From Chitinophagaceae bacterium (GTDB lineage: Bacteria > Bacteroidota > Bacteroidia > Chitinophagales > Chitinophagaceae), in the NCBI GenBank assembly GCA_016702745.1, contig JADJDJ010000002.1, positions 496,001 to 560,000 of the forward strand: a DNA stretch of 64,000 nt, written 5' to 3'. The notes under the pieces are model-generated. The model saw only the letters and a list, made by a program, of their open reading frames with translations. It had not been told where the DNA came from and did no database searches. Position 1 is the stretch's first letter, and each line of letters starts with the position of its first letter. A program made the translations under genes and the position numbers. Of this stretch, positions 53,078-61,899 are shown piece by piece.

Positions 53078-56032
53078 ATGTCAATCGAAGATCAATTTGC
53101 AGAATGGGTGAAAACGGAGCAGGAAGAACCTGTGCTTCATTGGCTGAAACAGGCTACTGATAAGGAACGAAGGGCCCTGGTGCCGTCAATCAAAAAGCTT
53201 TCTAAGTATTATAACGAATATATCACCTCTGATAACCGCAGTTACAGCAGCAGGGGCACAGAAAAACAGCACGCGATTCTTCATTTTGCCGCCTATGTTT
53301 GTTTTAACAAAACTGAATACCTGAAATCAGACAGACCGACCTGGATCATCGATCCCAAGAATCTGAACAGGATAAAGGATTGGTACCACCCCGACTGGTT
53401 CAGCGAAATGCTCAATAAGGAAGCGGAATCGGAGTTTATGGTGTACTCTCTGACTTATCCTTTGGTGCTGAAATTGACGGATCAGGGTTTGCTCCAGCCC
53501 TCACATCGCTTATGGGCGCGCACGCTCAGTACTATTATTTTTCAGGATAAGGGAATTAAGGACAAATGGGGTGATGAATTCAAACCCGAAAAACTCCTGG
53601 AACGCCCGGAAACACTGGAGGAACATATCTGGTATTTTTTTGAAGAAGAGACAGAATTGCACCTGGCCGGACGATATAATCATTATGGTGAAAACGCAGA
53701 CCTTTCCAAAATTGGCTGGATCCCCGCTTTTACACAGATAGCAGCCGAGGGCAGGATTGACAGGCAAAGATTGTTAAAAGAATCCCTGCTCGCGAGTAAT
53801 AAGAACTACAATAAAAATCTCTCCGGTTTTTATATGGATCTGTTCAGTGCACTGTTTCCGACAACGGCTGAATTAATGGCATTGCAACCCGAATTGATCA
53901 GTGTACTCAACGCTCCCCACAGCAAAGTAGTGAATGAATCCCTTCAGCATCTGAAAATAATTGCCGGAGATAAAAATTTCGATAGCGATTCATTATTGGC
54001 GGCCGCGCCGGTATTCCTGAATAGTAAAACCAAAACAACCGTCTCTGCCGGACTCATGTTACTGGAACAGATTGCCAAAAAGCATCCTGGTAAACAGGAA
54101 GGGATCGCCATACTATGTACTCAGGCACTGGTGCATGCAGACGATGGATTGCAGACAAGGGCAGCCAAATTAATCAGCCGTTACGGGAATGCTGCCGATC
54201 CCGGTCTATTGGACAGCATTCTGCCTTATCAGGATGGCCTCCTTCAAAGTGCAAGGGAATTATTACAGCCTTATCTGACCATACAGCATGGGTCAGCTGC
54301 AGTGATTACCGCCGCAGAAGCCAATACCATAATTACTCAGGAAAGAACACCGGTACAAATTGTAACCAGTACAGATGAACTGATTTTTTTATCTGCCCAG
54401 GCTTTTGATAATAACGACCCTCTTCATATTGATCTCCTTCCGGCTGCACTGGTTGCCATGCAGCCAAAATTGAAAGGCGAACTGCTGGCACAGCTACAGC
54501 CCGCCCTGCAGAGAGCATTGCAGCTGACCAGGAATAATTTTCGTTCCACGGAAGGATATTATGACCATATGCTGGGTATATTTTTTATTGATGTCTGCAT
54601 ACACTTGGTAAGAAAATACCCTGAGGATACAAAGGCCTTGACGGCACTATTTGAAAAATTTGATCAGCAGGATGGTGATACGGTGAAGAAATGGTTGAAT
54701 CTCGCTGTCAATGATAACTATATCAGTACCTGGTCCAATTATTACAAAGATCCTTACTATCTGCCCCGCAAACAATGGCTGATGGATGTATTGCAAAAAA
54801 TCAAAGCTGGTGATACCCTGCCATTATTGAGTACGCCTACCCATTACCCCGGTTGGATTGATCCGCAGGTACTGGTGGAAAGAATACTGGTTTATCAGCA
54901 ACAACAGCAACTGGCTGATCAAACCGATCTCCTCATGGCATTGGGAAGGGTTGATTTAAAAGATACAGTCCTGGCTTTGCAATTTGCAAAGGAAAAATTA
55001 GCAGGTGAATGGTTGGATCTCCTCGTATTCCTTTTAACACCGGGTGCTGAACCCGCCGGAGAAATCACGCAACCTGAGGCCTGGATTACTGCTGCATTGA
55101 GTAAACGTCCTTTGAGAGTGTATGAGGCCCTGCAACCATTTGGATTGGATGAATATTATTTTAAAAAATACACCGGGCAGTTCAGTTGGAAGACTTTAGA
55201 AGAATCCTTTGAAAGAGATGAATATAAGTGGGAGGGAGGGAAGATGAAAACGATCAAAGTGATGGACAGCCGGAAAATTTTAAAGATCGACTTTCCCAAA
55301 GCCCCTGTCGCCAAAGAAACCAGCGGCATGAAGGCATTACTGGAGAAACTGAAATGGAAGCAAAAGGAAAGAAAGCAGGCCCAAATACCTTTATTGTATG
55401 ATTATTACGAAATCAAATCGCAGTTTTTCTCCAATGAGCACAATGACCTGCGCCGTGCCCTGCTGATGGCTCCGGCCAACCTGGAAGCTTTTCTGCCGGC
55501 GGTAATTGACCGTTGTATGAGCCGCCCTGCATACATAGGTGAAGGCGATAAAAAAATGACCCTGGCCGCTTTGCAATTGCTCTATGAAACCTGGGATGCG
55601 CAGGGGGAAATGGCGCATTTGTTACTGGCAACTGCGATGCTCTCGGCCGATAAGACTGCTGCTCAGACCGCTGCCGAAATCTGGGTTCAGTATGCACCTG
55701 TCGGTAAACTGGATGTAGCACTAACCGGAAAAATAATCGGTATCCATGAACAGGTGGAATTTGCACCATTGAAAAGATTCAATGACCTGGCGGTACAATC
55801 GCTTTTCCGGATTTCGCCGCAACACAATCGGCTATTGGAAACCATGATCGCATCGATACTTGCCGAATTGCCGGCTGAACCCATCAAACATTTGAAAAAA
55901 TTGCTGGAACTGTACAAAGAATTATTCCTGCTGAATCAAACCGTAAAACTGCCAGATGCTGTTGCGGTCAAATTGAAAGAGTGGAAATTGAATAGCGGTT
56001 TAGCAAAGTTGATAACAGGATTCGGGATATAG
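53078..56032 (+). CDS. Large helical-repeat protein, DUF6493-like
   Basis: 984 residues with no signal peptide or membrane helix, so cytosolic. The sequence is rich in amphipathic helices with HEAT-like spacing (for example SVLNAPHSKVVNESLQHLKIIAG and ALVHADDGLQTRAAKLISRYG). It resembles the DUF6493 family that accompanies SWIM zinc-finger proteins. No catalytic motif is seen. It could be a scaffold for the SWIM protein; the biological process is unknown. A dispersed repeat follows. Confidence 0.6.
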   Translation: MSIEDQFAEWVKTEQEEPVLHWLKQATDKERRALVPSIKKLSKYYNEYITSDNRSYSSRGTEKQHAILHFAAYVCFNKTEYLKSDRPTWIIDPKNLNRIKDWYHPDWFSEMLNKEAESEFMVYSLTYPLVLKLTDQGLLQPSHRLWARTLSTIIFQDKGIKDKWGDEFKPEKLLERPETLEEHIWYFFEEETELHLAGRYNHYGENADLSKIGWIPAFTQIAAEGRIDRQRLLKESLLASNKNYNKNLSGFYMDLFSALFPTTAELMALQPELISVLNAPHSKVVNESLQHLKIIAGDKNFDSDSLLAAAPVFLNSKTKTTVSAGLMLLEQIAKKHPGKQEGIAILCTQALVHADDGLQTRAAKLISRYGNAADPGLLDSILPYQDGLLQSARELLQPYLTIQHGSAAVITAAEANTIITQERTPVQIVTSTDELIFLSAQAFDNNDPLHIDLLPAALVAMQPKLKGELLAQLQPALQRALQLTRNNFRSTEGYYDHMLGIFFIDVCIHLVRKYPEDTKALTALFEKFDQQDGDTVKKWLNLAVNDNYISTWSNYYKDPYYLPRKQWLMDVLQKIKAGDTLPLLSTPTHYPGWIDPQVLVERILVYQQQQQLADQTDLLMALGRVDLKDTVLALQFAKEKLAGEWLDLLVFLLTPGAEPAGEITQPEAWITAALSKRPLRVYEALQPFGLDEYYFKKYTGQFSWKTLEESFERDEYKWEGGKMKTIKVMDSRKILKIDFPKAPVAKETSGMKALLEKLKWKQKERKQAQIPLLYDYYEIKSQFFSNEHNDLRRALLMAPANLEAFLPAVIDRCMSRPAYIGEGDKKMTLAALQLLYETWDAQGEMAHLLLATAMLSADKTAAQTAAEIWVQYAPVGKLDVALTGKIIGIHEQVEFAPLKRFNDLAVQSLFRISPQHNRLLETMIASILAELPAEPIKHLKKLLELYKELFLLNQTVKLPDAVAVKLKEWKLNSGLAKLITGFGI

Positions 56033-56064
56033 AAGTAGCTTTATTCTCATGACTAATATTTGTT

Positions 56065-56150
56065 TAACCGCAAAGACGCTATGTCGCAAAGAGACACAAG
56101 GAATTCTTTGCGATACTTCGCGCCCTCGCGTCTTAGCGGTAAAATTATTT
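56065..56150. repeat. Dispersed 'CGCAAAGACGC' repeat block, instance 3
   Basis: AACCGCAAAGACGC and GTCGCAAAGAGACACAAGG units are followed by the complement (CGCGCCCTCGCGTCTTAGCGG). Lies between the DUF6493-like gene and the convergent VanZ gene. Confidence 0.8.
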
Positions 56151-56645
56151 CTTGGGATAAATTAAATACCAAAACCAGGCACCCAACACAAACAATACAT
56201 ATCCCGCCGTTGCTCCGCCTGTATTCAGCAGCAAATCATCCACATCCCAAACACCCAGTCCGGTATACAACTGAAGGCATTCAAAACCGAGACTCACCAG
56301 GAACCCTGCCGGTATCATCACCCACCATCGCCGGAAAAAGGGGATGGCCAGTGGTAAAAGAATACCGAGAGGAACAAAACCCAAAAGATTGCCCCAGATA
56401 TTGTATTCAGCTGTCAGGTTATTTCTTTCCAGTCCTTTTTTATAAAGATTGATAGTGCGAAAGGGAACTGTATTGGCCTTAGCCCAGCCTTTTTTTACGG
56501 AGTAGTGTTTGTATTCACTGTTAAAATAATGCTTGTAATACCGGAAACCGCCTTTTTTGAAAAGGATTGCCTTTGTGAGTACTGCCATGTAGAGCAGCAA
56601 CGCAAAAACAAACAACCAATGTAAAGCAGATCGGGTTTGGGGCAT
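56145..56645 (-). CDS. VanZ-family membrane protein
   Basis: 166 residues from the ATG at 56645 (MPQTRSALHWLFVFAL). Further upstream only a TTG is available. Four hydrophobic helices are seen. The VanZ core is NIWGNLLGFVPLGILLPL, followed by GFECLQLYTGLGVWDVDDLLLNTGGATAGY. The name comes from low-level teicoplanin resistance, but the function in most bacteria is unknown. The stop overlaps the repeat block by a few bases. Confidence 0.8.
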   Translation of the reverse strand: MPQTRSALHWLFVFALLLYMAVLTKAILFKKGGFRYYKHYFNSEYKHYSVKKGWAKANTVPFRTINLYKKGLERNNLTAEYNIWGNLLGFVPLGILLPLAIPFFRRWWVMIPAGFLVSLGFECLQLYTGLGVWDVDDLLLNTGGATAGYVLFVLGAWFWYLIYPKK

Positions 56646-56866
56646 ATACAATAATAACGGAAAATTCAATTCATATGGTATGGCGTTCAGCTACAGGAAA
56701 TTGTTAATGTGATCTGATTGTTGTATATGAAATAATCCCGTATCAGGAAATGCGGTATGACTCTTCTCAGGGTAGTGAAAATTCATCCTTTTAAAGGATA
56801 GCATTGTTGGGAATGACCTGTACTTTCATTTTCTGGTATAACCCGCATCATCATCAAACACATGAA

Positions 56867-57919
56867 ATGAGATTCTTTATTGTTTTTCTTGCAATGGGCT
56901 GCAGCCTTTCAGCTTTCACACAAACCACTCCACTTAAGCTGCCATCTTCTGCTATGCAGATTGTTGTGGACAGTAAGGATAACCTGATTGTACATTGCTA
57001 CAGAGGGCGGATGGTAAAGATTGCACCCAATGGCACCATGCATGTGATTACGGATGATCTCCAGAAAGGGTTCAAACAAAATCCGTATCCGAAATGTGAG
57101 GCATTGGCTATTGATGGAATGGATCATCTTTATTTCACCGATGGGAATGTGATCTGGCAGATGAGCCCTTCCGGACAGATAAATACATTTATCGGCCTCC
57201 CTTATCTGGCCAGGCGAACGGATGGTTCTGCAGCAGTGGCCTCCTTCAGGAGCATTCAGTATATGAAAGCCGACCCTACCGGCGGAATATTCGTAGTGGA
57301 ACGGGATGATACCAATAAGGACGGACAGGGAGATTATTATGTGATCCGGAAAATCAGTGCCGATAAAATGGTAAGCACGATTACAGATACCAGGAATAAT
57401 CCCGCTCTCAAATCCACCTGGATTGCCGGAATTGGAGTAGACTCAGTCGGGAATCTTTACCTGAGTGATGGGGCTGGCCGCTGTGTGAAAAAACTGGAAA
57501 AAAACGGAACCATTACCACTCTGGCAGGAATCTGCAATAAAAGAGAGTTTAAGCCGGTCTATATCCAGGGAGATATCAGCAAAGCAGAGCTCATGTCGCC
57601 CGAGGATATTGTACTCAACAATAAGGGTGAAATTATTTTTGCCGACCTGCGGCTGAACCGCATCATCAAAATTGCAGGCAACAAGGTAATCACCTTGGCA
57701 GGAGCCAGCGAAATACAACCCAATAGCCTGAATATGGGTGGCCGTTCAAAAGAAGGATACAAAGACGGCAAAGCACTGACCGCCTTATTCGGATTTCCTC
57801 CACGGGTACAAATAGCTATTGATTCAAAAGATAACATCTACATCATTGATGGAGGGAATAACTGTATCCGGAAATTATCATCGACGGGAGTGGTGACGAC
57901 TGTAACGGATAACAGGTAG
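56867..57919 (+). CDS. Exported NHL-repeat beta-propeller protein
   Basis: 350 residues from the ATG at 56867 (MRFFIVFLAMGCSLSAFT, then Gln). A longer frame from 56804 adds 21 residues without leader character. At least five NHL-like units follow, with patterns such as AIDGMDHLYFTDGNVIWQ, GVDSVGNLYLSDGAGRCVKK and AIDSKDNIYIIDGGNNCIRK. Expected to be a six-bladed propeller with a binding role. It is near, but not fused to, the WD40-caspase copy 4 on the opposite strand; whether it has any relation is unknown. Confidence 0.8.
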   Translation: MRFFIVFLAMGCSLSAFTQTTPLKLPSSAMQIVVDSKDNLIVHCYRGRMVKIAPNGTMHVITDDLQKGFKQNPYPKCEALAIDGMDHLYFTDGNVIWQMSPSGQINTFIGLPYLARRTDGSAAVASFRSIQYMKADPTGGIFVVERDDTNKDGQGDYYVIRKISADKMVSTITDTRNNPALKSTWIAGIGVDSVGNLYLSDGAGRCVKKLEKNGTITTLAGICNKREFKPVYIQGDISKAELMSPEDIVLNNKGEIIFADLRLNRIIKIAGNKVITLAGASEIQPNSLNMGGRSKEGYKDGKALTALFGFPPRVQIAIDSKDNIYIIDGGNNCIRKLSSTGVVTTVTDNR

Positions 57920-58024
57920 GTTTTGGGGAAGGAAAAAGGTTCACCGCAGACCTGCCTAATGGCGGGCATTGCTATGAAGGGAGATTTCAAATACCATTGT
58001 TCCTGATCATTATTTTGCTATTGG

Positions 58025-61000
58025 TCAAAGCGACCAGTCGGTAGCAATGATTTCATTCCGGCTGGTTGGCCTTTGTAAACCATTGGTCAGTTGCTCCACC
58101 CTTTCCCCCCACGATCCTTTTCAGTTCGCTGATTTTCAGCGAAGGATTTTTGTTCAAGGCCTCGAGAATGCTAAAGGTAAATACGCCATTCTTCAGGTCG
58201 CCCCGCTCCAGTGCAAACTGTGTTCCTGCTGCTGCGGAGATAATGGTGGCGCCCGTGCTCTTGCCCACATTCACAAAGAGTGATTGCATCAGTTCAAAAC
58301 TGTTCTTCATGCCAAGGGTTGTCTTGCCGGTAAAGGTTGGCTTGCCGCCTTTGGCACCGAGGGTTTTCAGGCTCTCTTCCGCCGAACTGATTCGTTTCAT
58401 TTCCTCTTTATCCACTTCACCGCTATGACAGGCGTCGATCAGCATTAATTTCTTACGGGCGGGAATACTGTCCAGCAGATCCTCGAGCTCATCGTATGCA
58501 AGGCCATTCTGTTCCGGTTTGCTGAAGTTGACGGAATAAGTAGAGAGATAATAATCGTAGTCCTTGCTCAGCAAACCATGACCGGAATAGGATATGATCA
58601 CTTTATCATTCACGGAAGATTGCTGAAGCTGTTTCTTCAATGACTTGATCTTTTCGATCGTTACATTCTCATTGAACAATGTATCGATGATAAGATCGTT
58701 GCCGTATTTTTCTTTCAGCTTCAAAGCAAGGTCCCTGATATCCTTGCTGCTGTATTGCAGGTTATAATTTTATCGGCAAAGCGATCGATGCCGATCCCGA
58801 CAAAACGTGTCATCTCTTTTTGTTTAACCACGGGGGTATAGTTTACCTGCAGCGGCATGCGATAACTTTCCGTACCATTCACATTGGTAATACTGGTCTC
58901 GATACGGTTCTCTCCCTGTGAAAGCTGTACCTGTATGGTTGTATCGATGCGGTTACTGTTCTTCTTCCTTAGACTGATACCCCGCTGACCGAAAAGCGGT
59001 GATTCATTCACCCAGATATTGAAGCGGTCAATTTTATAAATACTGTCTGCTCCTTTGATGTGCAGGCTTAGCAAACCATTGCTTTGTTCAAATGCTATTT
59101 TATCCCGATCCGCAAAATCAGCTTCGGGTACACTATAGCCATCGCGGAAAGCAGTGGTGTCAATACGAAGTTTCCTGATTCTTTTCTCCCATGCCTTTTT
59201 GTAGCTTTTAATTAAAGCCGTATCGGTATTGCCAATCGCTGTTAATACTTTATCCGGGCGATTATATTTTACATCCAGCTGTTCAAAACTGATCACTTTG
59301 AAGTCTTTTGTAACATAATGCAACAGTTTCGCTGCTTCCGGACTGGTTTGATAATAACCGGCAGGTACCTGTGTAAGGAACTGATCTTTTCCAACTGAGA
59401 AAAAAGAAGCGATCAGTTTACCGGTCAAAGGATTCCAGCGCTGTACTTTATTATCACGCAGCGTATAGATCAGCTGGTGCTGGTTGTGATACACAGCCTT
59501 ACCTGCCATTTCCTCCGGGTAAGAACGTTCAACAATACCGGTCAGCAAATTCAGCAGCACCGGTGCTTCTCCGTAGGTATAACTGACCAGCGCTTTGGTT
59601 GGATCTTTCAAAAAAGAAAGACGATCAATTTCGGGCAGCTTTGTTTTTGAGATCATACGGCTGATCGGGAAATCCCATACCTGGCATTCGTCATCCTTTT
59701 GTACGATCATCATTTTTCCATCGGGAGAAAAACCGCGTAATGTTCCCGTACAATTTGTTTTGTTTATTTCTTTACCAGTAGCAGCATCAAAGCAAACAAA
59801 GACCTTGTCGCGCTGCAGGACCAACTGATTGCCGGCAAACCGTACAAAATCGCTGATCGTGATTCCGTCGTGATTCAGGTTAGTGATCGTTTTGGTGGGA
59901 ATATCCAGCAGTATTGCCCTGTCATCTCTTCCCACCGCCACCAGTTTATTTTCATCGGCAGAAAAATCACAATCATAAACACCATCTGCACCGATTTTCA
60001 GGTTCAGTACTAATTTACCCGAACGAAGATCCCAGATACCAAGGCCATCCTGCTCGGCGGATGCCCCGGCAATATAACGGCCATTCGGACTGAGTTTAAT
60101 TGTGGAGAATACATATTCAGGTACCTCAAAACGATTCTCTATTCGCGGATCACCTTGTGGTTTACTGCTTTTCACCCAGCGTACCCCACCATCACCGATA
60201 CTGCTGCTATTACTTCCTATCCTGATCTTTTGCAACTGCTTTCCACTACGCGTATCCCATAGCTGTATGGTATTCTGGTGATCGAGTGTTAGAAATTTTG
60301 TTTGATCAGTGCTGATCTCCATGGTACGGATTGGTCCTGCTGTTTCAGCAAGCGTATAGAGTAATTTGTTTTGTACCGGCTCCCATGCTTCGATATTCGT
60401 ACTGTCTGACATCACGAGCAGCAGCGAATCTTTCAGCGCCAGTTCAGCTCTTAATTTGGGATGGGTGTAACCGCGGAACCAGGCGGAGGGAGAATTTTTA
60501 TTCAGTTCCCAGAAGAGTAGGTCATTTGCGCCGGTAGCATACATGAATTTATTATCCTTAGTAAAACGAAATTCCGTGCTATTGTTAGCGGTGACCGGGA
60601 AAGCATCAAAACTTCTCTTTTTCCCGGATACATCCCGCACATAACAGCTATCCAGTTCGGCTGCGGTCACGTATACGATATCATCCCCCGGGTGATAAGC
60701 GAGAAGAATGCTCCTGTCATCATATTCATTCACACCAAAATTTCGGATGAGTGTCGTGTCACTAAAATTCCGCAGCTCAGCAAAAGGTGTATAACCTGAT
60801 TGCAGCAGGATCTTTTCTTCATTAGCGGAAAAGAAGACGCTCTTGATATTGTAATTCATTTCCACGCGACCCTTGTTCATTCCGCTCTTATCACAGAAAT
60901 AGAAATGATTATTATCCCATACCAGGTAGCCACCCCACTTCTTTCTGAAAATATATAAGCCTTTCAGTTCGGGGATATTGATTACCACCGAATCTTTTTT

Positions 61001-61558
61001 CTCTTTATTTAAGATGACCAGGTTCTTTTCGGTGAACTGTACCAGGGAACCATCATCGGTATAATAATTTCCTTTACCTGCTTCCAGTAATTTATTCGCG
61101 GCGATATCCCACACTTCCATAAAACGGGAGGGACAAACATGCGAGGGTAAACAATCAGCGTAAGTGATGGAAAGACGGGTATTGTCCAGGAATTTCACAT
61201 CACCCATCCGGTCGGTATAGGGGCCAAACTGCCGAACCAGTTTACGCGTACCGATCTCCCACACGGTTACGGTACTGTCGAATGAACCTGCAGCGAGATA
61301 CCGGTTATCCCTGCTCAATGAAATACCCGTAATACCATCCTTGTATTGAAAAGTGTGGAGCAATTTATTGGTATAGCGGTCCCAGAGTTTCACGCTGCCA
61401 TCCCATGAGGAAGTGATCACCCATTTCCCATTGGCGGATTCTGCTACATCGGTAATTCCTTTGCTATGGCCGATGGGCAGGATCAGTTTAGGGTCCTGGG
61501 CCATGGAGGAGAGGGATGCAATGATAATAAGCAGGAATACGGTTGTGAAGCGGGGCAT
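58025..61558 (-). pseudogene. Exported WD40-repeat protein with caspase-like domain, copy 4, frameshifted twice
   Basis: Corrected length is about 1176 residues. The signal peptide (MPRFTTVFLLIIIASLSSMA, then Gln) and early WD40 repeats (LPIGHSKGITDVAE; VKLWDRYTNK) are intact. The linker has KYNRPDKVLTAIG, and the caspase domain keeps YSGHG and DACHSG. As sequenced, the frame breaks after GIGIDRFADK: one A is missing in the A4 run at 58768-58771, which would restore NYNLQYSSKDIRDL as in copy 2. It breaks again near the end at the G6 run (C6 at 58105-58110), where one G fewer gives ERVEQLTNGLQRPTSRNE and a final ATDWSL, as in the other copies. Both breaks lie in homopolymers, so base-call error is a serious alternative to gene decay. 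The gene faces the NHL gene at its 3' side. Confidence 0.85.
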
Positions 61559-61699
61559 AGTAGTGAGATTAACCGGAAATTTACGGTATCAAAGAGAATA
61601 AATGAATACCCATGGTAGGGTACAGCATGTGGTGAGTTTATGGTATATAATTCATGGTTTATTGTTTTCGTGTTATGCTTAGCAACCCTGGTAGCTATT

Positions 61700-61855
61700 A
61701 ATTTCACGCCAAGGTGCAAAGAGTAACAGCCAAGCCGCAAAGACTTCGCGTAACCTGGCGTCCTTGCGCCCTGGCTGTTAGGGCTGGTAAAGTAAAAGCT
61801 TTGCGCCTATGCGAATTTTTCTTTGCTTCTTTGCGAGAAACAAGAACTCACCTAT
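61700..61855. repeat. Dispersed 'CGCAAAGACGC' repeat block, instance 4
   Basis: Contains CCAAGCCGCAAAGAC, then GGCGTCCTTGCGCCCTGG in the opposite sense and TTTGCTTCTTTGCGAG. It lies between the WD40-caspase 4 start and the amidohydrolase stop, making the gap about 340 bp. More diverged than instances 1-3. Confidence 0.65.
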
Positions 61856-61899
61856 ACCTGCCAACGCTCAAATTTTAAACAACCTGCCAAAATCCAGCG

